Below are positions 16,395 through 24,100 of a DNA stretch of 45,732 bases, in pieces. This stretch comes from Pseudomonadota bacterium (GTDB lineage: Bacteria > Desulfobacterota > Desulfarculia > Desulfarculales > Desulfarculaceae): the NCBI GenBank assembly GCA_018902755.1, contig JAHIQI010000031.1:1-45732 (forward strand), in the 5' to 3' direction. How positions within the stretch are numbered: the first letter of the stretch is position 1; each line of letters begins with the position of its first letter. The notes beneath the pieces are model-generated. The model searched no databases and was not told the DNA's origin. It saw only the letters and a list, made by a program, of their open reading frames with translations. Position numbers and translations under genes: made by a program.

Positions 16395-16775
16395 TTACTG
16401 CCCGCCGCCGCCGCCACAGGTGAACTGCTGGGTGAAGCGGGGCAGGCTGCCCTGCAACAGGGCCTGGACCGCCTCGTTTACCGTGGTGGAGTTGCCGCCG
16501 AAGTAAACGTCGATGCCCACCTGGTTGAAGCCCATCAAGGGGCGCATGCCCATGCCGCCGGCGATGAGCACCTTGACGCCCTGTCCGGCCAGGTATTGCA
16601 CAGGAGCCATGCAGCCGCCCTGCTGGTGAGGCACGTTGGGCACTACCTTGGTGTCCTTGATCTGTCCGTCCTCCACCTCGACCAGGGTGTACAGGTCGCA
16701 GTGGCCGAAGTGGGCTCCCAGGCCCGCGTCCATGCCGCCGGGAGTGTTGGAGGGCAGTGCTACTAATCCAGTCAT
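16395..16775 (-). CDS. NifX/NifB-C family metal-cluster binding protein (ORP-like)
   Basis: 126 aa, dinitrogenase iron-molybdenum cofactor biosynthesis domain (the NifX/NifY/NifB C-terminal fold). Seen directly: the opening ALPSNTPGGMDAGLGAHFGH, the VLIAGGMGMRPLMGFNQVGIDVYFGG core, and a C-terminal CGGGGGQ tail. Nitrogenase genes are absent. In anaerobes such proteins act in the ORP (orange protein) system, whose Desulfovibrio member binds a Mo-Cu-S cluster, next to MinD-like ferredoxin ATPases. The neighbours here are exactly such ATPases, so an ORP-like role is more likely than nitrogenase assembly. Ribosome site GAGGAGA before the ATG at 16775. Confidence 0.88.
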   Translation of the reverse strand: MTGLVALPSNTPGGMDAGLGAHFGHCDLYTLVEVEDGQIKDTKVVPNVPHQQGGCMAPVQYLAGQGVKVLIAGGMGMRPLMGFNQVGIDVYFGGNSTTVNEAVQALLQGSLPRFTQQFTCGGGGGQ

Positions 16776-16831
16776 TTTATAGTCTCCTCGGGTTTTGCCT
16801 TGGCGGCCTCGGGGGCCGTCGTTGGTTTGTT

Positions 16832-17716
16832 TCAGGCCGCCTTTTTATGGGCGGCCATCTTTAATATTTTTTCCCAAGCCTGGGCCAAGTCCTCGGCCAG
16901 GCCGTTCTGTTGATACTCGGTTATCACTTGGCCCTGCACCATGGCCCGCACCATGGCCGGGTCGAAGGGCAGCTCGGCCAGAAGCTCCAGGCCCTCCCTG
17001 GCGCAGTAGTCGGCTATGGCCCGGCTCTGGTCCAGGTTCAGGTCGCACTTGTTGATGATGACCCCGGCCGGCACCTTGAAGTGGCGGCAAAGCTCCACCA
17101 CCCGCTCCAGGTCGTGGCGGCCAGAGGGGGTGGGCTCGGTGACCGCCACCGCCAGGTTGGTGCCCGACATGGAGCTGATCACCGGGCAGCCGATGCCCGG
17201 AGGGCCGTCGCTCAGGATCAGCTCGTAGCCGTTTTCCTGGCTCAGCTCCCGGGCGTGCTGGCGCAAGAGAGCCACCAGGCGGCCCGAGTTTTCCTGGCCC
17301 GGGAAGAGCTGGGCATGGACCATGGGCCCCATGCGGGTGTCGGACACCTGCCAGGTGCCGCAGTGGCGCTGGGGGAAATCGATGGCCTCGGCCGGGCACA
17401 GGGCTACGCACAGCTTGCAGCCCTCGCACTTCAAGGGGTCCACCCGGAAGGCCTCGCCGTCGGGGACGATGGCCTCGAAGCGGCATTTCTCCCAGCACAG
17501 GCCGCAGGAGGTGCACAGATCGGGGTTGATGATCGCCTCATTGCCCGAATGGAACTGGTGCACTTGGCGGGCCTGGGGCTGGAGCAGCAGATGCAGATCC
17601 GGCGCGTCCACGTCCAGGTCGCAGATGATCTTATTTTGGGCCAGATGGGCAAAGGCCCCGGTTATGGAGGTCTTGCCCGTGCCGCCCTTGCCGCTGATTA
17701 TCAGTATCTCAGGCAT
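16832..17716 (-). CDS. MinD/ParA-type ATPase with inserted 2x[4Fe-4S] ferredoxin
   Basis: 294 aa P-loop ATPase. It has a deviant Walker A SGKGGTGKT (residues 8-16) and the DLDVDAPDLH switch segment. An inserted ferredoxin domain has cysteines 68, 71, 74, 78 and 97, 100, 103, 107 (CTSCGLCWEKC; CEGCKLCVALC). Such proteins occur in pairs beside NifX-like genes in anaerobic Desulfobacterota (ORP complex), and related Mrp/NBP35-like ATPases carry Fe-S clusters. It overlaps the upstream homologous ATPase gene by 8 bases and probably forms a heterodimer with it. The aspartate-rich SDGPPGIGCPVISSM region corresponds to the nucleotide-binding Walker A' part. Confidence 0.92.
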   Translation of the reverse strand: MPEILIISGKGGTGKTSITGAFAHLAQNKIICDLDVDAPDLHLLLQPQARQVHQFHSGNEAIINPDLCTSCGLCWEKCRFEAIVPDGEAFRVDPLKCEGCKLCVALCPAEAIDFPQRHCGTWQVSDTRMGPMVHAQLFPGQENSGRLVALLRQHARELSQENGYELILSDGPPGIGCPVISSMSGTNLAVAVTEPTPSGRHDLERVVELCRHFKVPAGVIINKCDLNLDQSRAIADYCAREGLELLAELPFDPAMVRAMVQGQVITEYQQNGLAEDLAQAWEKILKMAAHKKAA

Positions 17717-18587
17717 GGGCCGCCTCGCAGGGAGAATTGGGGCCCACGCAGCGAACCTGGGCGGCCAGATCCTCGAAGGCCACCCTCATGGCCGGGGAGG
17801 CCTGGGCCACCACCTGGCCCTGGGAATAGGCCTTGGCCACCTCGCGGTCAAAGGGGATCTCGGCCAGGATGGGCAGGTTCTCCTTTTGGCAGTAGCGGCG
17901 CACTTGGTCGTCGCCCAGCCCGGCCCGGTTGATCACCACGGCCATGGGCTTGTTCATGGGGGCGAAGGCCTGGTGGGCCAGGCGGAAGTCGTAGAGCCCG
18001 AAGGGGGTGGGCTCGGTGACCAAGAGGATGGTGTCCGCGTCCATCACCGCGTTCACCGCCGGGCAACTGACCCCCGGCGGGCAGTCCACGATCATGTCCG
18101 CCCCGTTTTGGGCGGCAAGCTCTGCCGCCTTGGCCCGCACGAAGCGCATCAGGGGAGGGCTCATGGCCTCGCCCACCCTGAGCCGTCCTTGCAGGAAACC
18201 GATCTTGCCCGCCTGGCCCCAGCTCACCTCGCCCAACTCCCGGCGGTCCGGGGTCAGGGCTCCGGCAGGGCAGACCTCCAGGCAGGCCCCGCAGCCGTGG
18301 CACATCTCCGGGAAGTTGATGAGCACGTCGCCCAACAGGCTGATGGCCTTGAACTGGCAGATGTCCGAGCAGGCCCCGCAGGCGGTGCACTTGGACTCGT
18401 CGGCCAGGGGCACCTCCATGTAGGCCTTTTCGCTCCCGGTTATCTCCGGGTGTAGGAAAAGGTGCAGGTTGGGCTCCTCCACGTCCAGGTCCACGGCCAG
18501 GACCGGGGCGGGCCACACGGAGGCCAGGGAGGCCGACACCGTGGTCTTGCCGGTGCCTCCCTTGCCGCTGGCCACGGCTAGGATCAT
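17709..18587 (-). CDS. MinD/ParA-type ATPase with inserted 2x[4Fe-4S] ferredoxin (paralogue)
   Basis: 292 aa, a paralogue of the next gene with the same plan. It has a deviant Walker A ASGKGGTGKT near residue 6, the DLDVEEPNLH switch and two ferredoxin motifs with cysteines 67, 70, 73, 77 and 96, 99, 102, 106. DCPPGVSCPAVNAVMDADTI is the Walker B region. Its ATG overlaps the stop of the DUF134-NifX gene (ATGA junction), and its end overlaps the second ATPase by 8 bases, so all three are translationally coupled. The pair is the core of the ORP-type cluster known from Desulfovibrio, where the complex has been linked to cell division. The role here is inferred by similarity of content. Confidence 0.92.
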   Translation of the reverse strand: MILAVASGKGGTGKTTVSASLASVWPAPVLAVDLDVEEPNLHLFLHPEITGSEKAYMEVPLADESKCTACGACSDICQFKAISLLGDVLINFPEMCHGCGACLEVCPAGALTPDRRELGEVSWGQAGKIGFLQGRLRVGEAMSPPLMRFVRAKAAELAAQNGADMIVDCPPGVSCPAVNAVMDADTILLVTEPTPFGLYDFRLAHQAFAPMNKPMAVVINRAGLGDDQVRRYCQKENLPILAEIPFDREVAKAYSQGQVVAQASPAMRVAFEDLAAQVRCVGPNSPCEAAHA

Positions 18588-19315
18588 TCGCGGCCCCCTT
18601 GCTCGCGGTTGGGGCCGTCGGCCATCTCCACCTGACCGCTTTCGTAACGCTCGATGGCCTGTCCCACGGTGAGGCCATTGAGGTCCTGGCCCACCTTGAT
18701 GCCCACCGCCTCCAGGGCGCGGAAGGCCTTGGGGCCCACGTAGCCGGTGAGCAGCACCTTGGCCCCGGCCTTGGCCACCGTCTCGGCGGCCTGGATGCCG
18801 GCGCCCTGGTTCATGCTTTGGGCGGTGCCGTTGTTGATGTACTCGGTCTTTTTGGTCTCAGGATCATAAAGCACGAATCCGCCGGCCCGGCCGAAGCGGG
18901 GATCGAGCAGGTCTTCTAGGGTGGGTCCTTCACTGCTAATGGCGATCTTGCTCATTTGGTTCTCCAATTTGGTTGCCGGAGCGCAGCACGCATCCGGCTG
19001 GGAAGAGAGCTTGCCCTTGCGCCCGCGGATGGCGTAATCCCCGCCGTCGATGCGCAGCGCCTGGCCCAGCACCACCGCCTCGGCCACGGCCCTGCGGGCC
19101 TCGGACAAGACGCGGCCGAAGGTGTGGCGCGAAACCTTCATGCGCCCCGCCGCGTCCTGGTGGCTCAGGCCCTCCAGGTCGGCCAGGCGCAGGGCCTCGC
19201 AGCCCTCCACGGTCAGATTCACCTCGGTGAGCTCCCGAAGGGGCACACCCCTGGGCTTGAAGTAGGCTATGGGCGGCTCGTTTTGCACCCAACGGCATTT
19301 GCGTGGTCTTGGCAC
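18584..19315 (-). CDS. DUF134 DNA-binding domain fused to NifX-like domain
   Basis: 243 aa, two domains. Residues 1-105 are a DUF134 protein: basic start MPRPRKCRWV, YFKPRGVPLRELTEV, EALRLADLEGLSHQDAA, and a helix-turn-helix around residues 48-70 (MKVSRHTFGRVLSEAR). Residues 121-243 are a NifX/NifB-C-like domain (MSKIAISSEG, DPRFGRAGGFVLYDPETK). GTG at 19315 with GGAG upstream is the start. Inside the gene the codon for M121 (ATG at 18955) has GGAG 6 bases before it, so the cluster-binding domain could also be made alone (123 aa). It probably acts as a metal- or redox-responsive regulator and ORP partner (inference). The promoter shows paired palindromes, suggesting autoregulation. Confidence 0.88.
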   Translation of the reverse strand: MPRPRKCRWVQNEPPIAYFKPRGVPLRELTEVNLTVEGCEALRLADLEGLSHQDAAGRMKVSRHTFGRVLSEARRAVAEAVVLGQALRIDGGDYAIRGRKGKLSSQPDACCAPATKLENQMSKIAISSEGPTLEDLLDPRFGRAGGFVLYDPETKKTEYINNGTAQSMNQGAGIQAAETVAKAGAKVLLTGYVGPKAFRALEAVGIKVGQDLNGLTVGQAIERYESGQVEMADGPNREQGGRE

Positions 19316-19329
19316 AATCGCTCTCCTGA

Positions 19330-19347
19330 TTTGCTCTTATGCGCAAA
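19330..19347. promoter_or_regulatory. Operator-like palindrome at the transcription start
   Basis: The minus-strand sequence TTTGCGCATAAGAGCAAA is an imperfect 18-base palindrome. It closely matches the perfect one at 19385-19402, with the common pattern WWTGCKCATAWGAGCAWW. It overlaps the predicted start point of the ORP-like operon (about 19344), the position of a repressor site. Confidence 0.7.
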
Positions 19348-19350
19348 ACA

Positions 19351-19378
19351 ATGATACCTCCCCGGCAAGGGCTGTCAA
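19351..19378 (-). promoter_or_regulatory. Sigma-70-type promoter of the ORP-like operon
   Basis: On the minus strand TTGACA (complement of 19373-19378) is followed after 16 bases by TATCAT (complement of 19351-19356). The -35 is perfect and the -10 matches five of six. It is bracketed by two near-identical palindromes, so it is probably repressed or tuned by their binder. Confidence 0.75.
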
Positions 19379-19384
19379 CACGAA

Positions 19385-19402
19385 AATGCTCATATGAGCA
19401 TT
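19385..19402. promoter_or_regulatory. Perfect 18-bp palindrome upstream of the -35 box
   Basis: AATGCTCATATGAGCATT is a perfect palindrome centred 55 bases from its relative at 19330-19347, just upstream of the -35 hexamer. Two copies about five helical turns apart around one promoter suggest a loop-forming or cooperative regulator. The DUF134 helix-turn-helix encoded by the first gene is the natural candidate. Confidence 0.72.
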
Positions 19403-19499
19403 ACAATACTATTCCCATTAGCTTTCTAGGCGTAGTCTTGCGCGCCGCTGGGAGGGGGTATATGAGGATTCAGATAAAAATAATATAAAATATAGACAT

Positions 19500-19817
19500 T
19501 TACCGGCCACGCGCCGGACGGGGAGGCAGTATCTGGTACACTCCCCCCTCGATGCGGATTGACCAGCCGTTGGTGAGCGCGCGCGCAACCGCGAAGCGCG
19601 CACCCCCCAAAATGCGGCAAAACGTCGCAGTGGAAACGCCCATCCTTGCCGCCGCGGTTTTTTGGTCCAGACCCTCGGCGTCGGCCAGGCGCAGGGCCTC
19701 CAGGCCCTCCAGGGGCAGCACCACGCCCTTGAGATCGTGCACTGGAATGCCCTGGGGCCGGAAAAAGGACACCGGAGGGATGGAGCTGACCAGACGGCGT
19801 TTTTTGCTGCGGGGCAT
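19500..19817 (-). CDS. Stand-alone DUF134 family DNA-binding protein
   Basis: 105 aa, a full DUF134 protein. It has basic N-terminus MPRSKKRRLV, FFRPQGIPVHDLKGV, LEALRLADAEGLDQKTAAAR and a helix-turn-helix around MGVSTATFCRILGGARFAVA. It is a paralogue of the N-terminal domain of the nearby fusion protein but lacks the NifX domain. The ATG at 19817 has AAGGGA just upstream. DUF134 proteins have a sigma-region-4-like HTH and are thought to be small regulators; targets are not established. Its promoter region has two direct repeats arranged like the palindromes of its paralogue. It is transcribed toward the ORP-like operon and may regulate it. Confidence 0.88.
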   Translation of the reverse strand: MPRSKKRRLVSSIPPVSFFRPQGIPVHDLKGVVLPLEGLEALRLADAEGLDQKTAAARMGVSTATFCRILGGARFAVARALTNGWSIRIEGGVYQILPPRPARGR

Positions 19818-19829
19818 GGTTTTCCCTTT

Positions 19830-19847
19830 TGCAATATATTTCGTTTA
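19830..19847. promoter_or_regulatory. Direct repeat 1 at the DUF134 promoter
   Basis: TGCAATATATTTCGTTTA matches TGCAATATGTTTCAAATA at 19882-19899 in 14 of 18 positions. This copy overlaps the -10 box and start point of the leftward promoter. Its partner lies just upstream of the -35, 52 bases away, mirroring the 55-base palindrome spacing at the paralogous promoter. Confidence 0.55.
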
Positions 19848-19872
19848 TACGCGGAAATTTGGTCAAAGGCAA
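19844..19872 (-). promoter_or_regulatory. Sigma-70-type promoter of the stand-alone DUF134 gene
   Basis: On the minus strand TTGCCT (complement of 19867-19872), a 17-base spacer and TATAAA (complement of 19844-19849). The start would be near 19837, giving a leader of about 20 bases with the ribosome site AAGGGA. Confidence 0.7.
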
Positions 19873-19881
19873 GAAAGCAAA

Positions 19882-19899
19882 TGCAATATGTTTCAAATA
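19882..19899. promoter_or_regulatory. Direct repeat 2 at the DUF134 promoter
   Basis: TGCAATATGTTTCAAATA, the partner of 19830-19847, sits directly upstream of the -35 box. Both copies have the same orientation. They differ in sequence from the palindromes at 19330 and 19385, so the two DUF134 proteins may have different specificities. Confidence 0.5.
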
Positions 19900-20245
19900 A
19901 AAATTGGCCATCCCAGACGGCGCGGGTCGGGCGGCCGAAAATGCCGGATAAGCATTTATGTTTTAAACCGGGGAGATAACCCGCAAAGAGAACTTTAACA
20001 ATCTATATTTAAATACTTACATAATGCTAAATTTTTCACAATTATTTCTTGAAACGAAATTTAGTTAGGAGTATGCAAGGTTCCAGTTAAAAAAGGCCAT
20101 TTAGGGCTGTTTCGCCTAGCGTGGTAAAATGAGTCCGTGCCCTATGTTAAGCCGTGCTTATCAAAGATTTGTATGTGTTAGTTGCTTGGGCAAGGAAGTG
20201 ATAACCCGGGGCTAGGCTCCGCGCCAAACTTGGGAAGGAAAGCAA

Positions 20246-21097
20246 ATGGCTTTCGCAGACAAGTTGAAGAGCAAGAGTTTCGTGTACTTGGCCGAGATGG
20301 AAACGCCCAAGGGCGTGGACCTGTCCGCCTTCGTGGACAACGGCCGTCATCTCAAGGGCCGGGTGGACGCAGTATTGGTGCCCGACCTTAGCCACGCGGT
20401 GATGCGTTTGGCCGCGTTGGCCGGAGCCTCGGTGCTCAAGGGTCTGGGCCTGGAGGTCATCGTGCAGTTCTCCTGCCGCGACCGCAACCGCCTGGCCTTG
20501 CAGGGCGACCTGTTGGCCGCCCACGTCCTGGGCCTGGGAAACGTCATGGCCACGGCGGGCGAGCCCATCGAGCATGGAGACCAGCCCGGCGCCAAGGACG
20601 TGAACGACCTGACTCCGGCCGAGTTCCTGCAAGCCGCCGCCGGGTTGGCCCAGGGGCGGGACCTGGGAGGCCGCGAGCTGGTGGGCAAGCCCCAGTTCTG
20701 CATGGGCGCTTCCGTGGCTTCCTTCCAGGACGCCGCCGGTGCCAAGGCCGCGGTGGAGCAGGGTGCATCCTTCCTTATAGCTCCCCCGGTGTTCGATCTG
20801 GAGGCCTTCGCCCCTCTGGCCGCCGAACTAAAGGATTGCGGGGCGACGCTCATCGCCAGCGTGCTTTTGCTCAAGTCGGTGGGCATGGCCCGCTACCTGA
20901 ACCAAAACGTGCCCGGCATCAACATCAGTGAAGCAACCATCAAGCGTATCCGCTCGGCCAGCGACCGTCCGGCCGAGTGCGTCAAAGTCGCCGCCGAAAC
21001 CGTGCAGAGCCTCAAGGGCCTCTGCGGTGGGGCGCTTTTGATGACCGCGGGTTGGGAAGACCGCTTGCCGCAGATTCTCGACCTAGCTACGCAGTAG
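20246..21097 (+). CDS. Divergent methylenetetrahydrofolate reductase-like protein
   Basis: 283 aa, a TIM-barrel MetF homologue and paralogue of the gene at 25284. Shared landmarks are AEMETPKGV (N-terminal glutamate region), LKGRVDAVLVPD, CRDRNRLALQGDLLAAHVLG and LLKSVGMARYLNQNVPGINI. It differs where the canonical LSGDHP loop reads TAGEPIEHGDQP, so the conserved aspartate is a glutamate. It also lacks the long internal segment of the paralogue. MetF reduces methylene-THF to methyl-THF with FAD. This copy may be a second catalytic subunit, a regulatory subunit, or act on another C1-folate. It is first in the operon, 46 bases before the double HdrA, with a hairpin between. Confidence 0.82.
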   Translation: MAFADKLKSKSFVYLAEMETPKGVDLSAFVDNGRHLKGRVDAVLVPDLSHAVMRLAALAGASVLKGLGLEVIVQFSCRDRNRLALQGDLLAAHVLGLGNVMATAGEPIEHGDQPGAKDVNDLTPAEFLQAAAGLAQGRDLGGRELVGKPQFCMGASVASFQDAAGAKAAVEQGASFLIAPPVFDLEAFAPLAAELKDCGATLIASVLLLKSVGMARYLNQNVPGINISEATIKRIRSASDRPAECVKVAAETVQSLKGLCGGALLMTAGWEDRLPQILDLATQ

Positions 21098-21104
21098 GGC
21101 TAAT

Positions 21105-21122
21105 GGGCCCCAGGCGGGGCCC
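21105..21122 (+). terminator. Intercistronic hairpin metF-like/hdrA
   Basis: GGGCCCC (21105-21111), loop AGGC, GGGGCCC (21116-21122): a perfect seven-pair all-GC stem. No T-run follows. It may adjust the ratio of the first gene to the HdrA gene, or mark an mRNA processing point. Confidence 0.5.
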
Positions 21123-21143
21123 GCGTCAGAAAGGCCTAGCCAA

Positions 21144-24100
21144 ATGAACCAAGAAAACAGCCAGCGTACGAGCAACTCGGTGCTGGTTCTGGGCGGCGGC
21201 ATAGCCGGTATAAAAGCCTCCTACGATCTGGCCGAGGCAGGTAGGCAGGTGTATTTGCTGGAGAAAAAACCGGCCTTGGGCGGTTTTCTCCCCTTGCTGG
21301 ACCGGCAGTTCCCCACCAACGACTGCAACATCTGTTATCTGTCCCCTGACGCCGACAAGGCGGGCGGCGCCCGCACCGTGCAGGCCATGCCCCTGACCAA
21401 GCTGGTTAGCTTGGAAGGACAGGCCGGCGCCTTCAACGCCAAGGTGCTCACCAGCCCCCGCTTTATAAACGTGGACCGCTGCAACGCCTGCGGAGCCTGT
21501 CTGGCCGCCTGTCCCCAGGGGGCCATCAGCTTCACTCCGGGGCTGGACACCAGCTCGCCCACCTGCCTGCGCTACCCCCAAGCCACTCCCCAAGCCTTCG
21601 CCATCGACATGAGCAAGTGCGACCGCTGCGGCGAGTGCATCAAGGTATGCGCGCCCGAGGCCATCGACCTGGACCAGAAAGAGTTCGAGCAGAGCCTGGA
21701 AGTGGGTTCGGTGGTGTTGGCCAGCGGCGGCGAGCTCTGGGACCCTGCTCCCATGGAGGAGTGGTACGGCCACGGCCGCTTCCCGGACGTGCTCACCAGC
21801 CTGGAGTTCGAGCAGCTCATGAGCGCCGCTGGCCCCACGGGCGGCAAGTTCCAGCGCCCCAGCGACGGACGCCATCCCAAGCGCATCGGCTGGATCCAGT
21901 GCGCGGGTAGCCGCACCACCAAAGAAGGCGGCAACTCCTACTGCTCCTCCATCTGCTGCATGATCTCCATGAAAGAGGCCATCTGGGCCATGGAGCACTT
22001 TGAGGCGGACCTTGAAGCCACGGTCTTCTTCATGGACATGCGGCCCATGGGCAAGGACTACGAGCTTTACTACCAGCGCGCCAAGAACGAGCTGGGGGTG
22101 AACTTCGTGCGCTGCCGCCCCCACACCGTGGATTACAAGGAAGAGACCGGCGACCTCAGGATGAGCTACGTGGACGACCACGGCTCCCTGGGCGAGGTGG
22201 ACCTGGACCTGGTGGTGTTGGGCGTGGGCTTCTGCGCCGCCTCCGACGCCCAAGAGCAGGCCGCGGTCCTGGGCATCGAGCTGGGCTCGCACCGCTTCGT
22301 AAAGGCCGACGAGTTGGCCCCGGTCAGCACCACCCGCCCCGGGGTGTACGCCTGCGGCATGGCCCTGGGCCCCCAGGACATCCCCGGCTCGCTCACCCAG
22401 GCCTCGGCCGCCGGCTGCATGGCCAGCGCCGACCTGGCCGCCCCCCGCGCCCTGCGCCGGGAGGACGACCTGCCCAAGGAGAAGGACTTCAGCGGCCAGG
22501 AGCCGCGCATAGGGGTCTTCTTCGTGGACTGGGGCCGGGTGGTCCAGGAGGTGGTGGACTCCAAGGCTGTGGAAGAGGCCATGGCCAAGCTGGACGGCGT
22601 GGTCCACGTGGAGAGGCTGGAGCTTTCCTACGGCCAGGACGGCTTGGCCGCCCTGGAAAAGGCCATTGGCGAGCACAGGATCAACCGGGTGGTGGTGGCC
22701 GGCTACAGCCCCCGCACCCACGGCCGCATCTTCGCCGAGGCCATCCGCAAGGCCGGGCTAAACCGGGCCTACCTGGAGATGGCCAACATCCGCGAGCAGG
22801 ACGCCCTGGTGCATCACGACGACCCCAAGGCGGCCACGGACAAGGCCATAACCTTGGTGCGCACGGCGGTGGCCGGAGTGCGCCGGGCCAAGCCCACGCC
22901 CAGCCTGACCCTGCCCTTCAACCCCGACGCCCTGGTCGCGGGCGGCGGCGTGGCCGGCCTTAGCGCGGCCCTGGGCCTGGCCGGGCAAGGCGGCAAGGTC
23001 TACCTGGTGGAGCGCAGCCGCGAGCTGGGCGGCCTGGCCAACCAGCTGGCCCGCACCCTGGACGGCCGCCCGGTGGCCCCGGAGCTGGCCGAGCTGGTGG
23101 AAAAGGTCAAGGCCAACCCCAACATCGAAATCCTCACCGACACCCTGGTGGTGGACCACAAGGGCCAGGTGGGCAGCTTCATCACCGGCGTGCAGACCGG
23201 TCCGGGCATGTTCTACCGCCAGATCAACCACGGCGTGACCATTCTGGCCACCGGCGCCCGGCGCTACGAGCCCACCGAATATCTCTACGGCCAGGACCCC
23301 AAGGTCATGACCCAGCTGGAGATGGAAAAGCTGTTGGCCTCTGGCGAGGGCGGCGACGCCCTGGACACCGTGGTGATGATCCAGTGCGTGGGCAGCCGCA
23401 ACGATGAAAACCCCACCTGCGGGCGCATCTGCTGCCGCAGCGCGGTGAAAAATGCCCTGTGGATCAAGGAGCAAAAGCCCGAGGCCCAGGTGTTCGTGCT
23501 CTACCGCGACATGCGCATGCCCTTCACCTCCGAGGACGCCTATCGCCAGGCCCGGGAGGAGGGCGTGCTGTTCGTGCGCTACAGCCCGGACGCGCCTCCC
23601 AGGGTGAATAAGGACGGCGACACCATGGAGGTGATCTTCAAGGATCACATCCTGGACCGCGAACTGTCCGTGGAGCCCAGCGCTCTGGTGCTTTCGGTGC
23701 CCCAGATCGCCGCCGACGAGGACACCGAGGAGCTTTGCGAGATCTTCCGCTTGCAGCAGGGGCCGGGCGGCTTCCTGCTGGAGGATCATCCCAAGGTCAA
23801 GCCTGTCGACACCCCGGCCCCCGGAGTGTTCGCGGCGGGTTCGGTGCTGGCTCCGGCCTCCCTGGCCGAGGCCCGCACCCAGGGCCTGGCCGCCGCCGGG
23901 CGGGCCCTGACCATGGTTTCCCAGATGAGCTTGGTCCTGGATACCCCGGTGGCCAAGGTCAACGGCGACCGTTGCGCCGCGTGTTTGATATGCGTGCGCA
24001 CCTGCCCCTATGGTATTCCTTACATCAACGCCGATGGCTACTCGGAGATAGACCCGGCCCAGTGCCTGGGTTGCGGGGTCTGCGCCGCCGAGTGCCCGGC

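Larger units (their letters stand above)
19818..20245. other. 428-bp AT-rich intergenic region between divergent units
   Basis: This holds the leftward promoter of the stand-alone DUF134 gene (right-hand boxes 19844-19872) with its repeats, and the upstream region of the rightward metF-hdrA operon. A possible rightward sigma-70 promoter is TTGAAA (20049-20054), a 17-base spacer and TATGCA (20072-20077); the -35 is good and the -10 poor. It would give a ~160-base leader, in which I do not recognise a known riboswitch. The ribosome site of the first gene is GGGAAGGAAAG at about 20232-20242. No gene is evident. Confidence 0.55.

Noticed and set aside
16395..16775. Reading the NifX/NifU genes as part of nitrogen fixation
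   Set aside because: No nifHDK, nifB or nifEN nearby; ferredoxin-ATPase and DUF134 neighbours fit an ORP-type cluster better.
20085..20245. Riboswitch (SAM, folate or cobalamin) in the metF leader
   Set aside because: No recognisable conserved core or pairing pattern for these classes; the promoter itself is uncertain.
21126..22721. 531-aa minus-strand open frame
   Set aside because: Antisense shadow of the double HdrA gene; composition Ala/Gly/His/Val-rich without domains.
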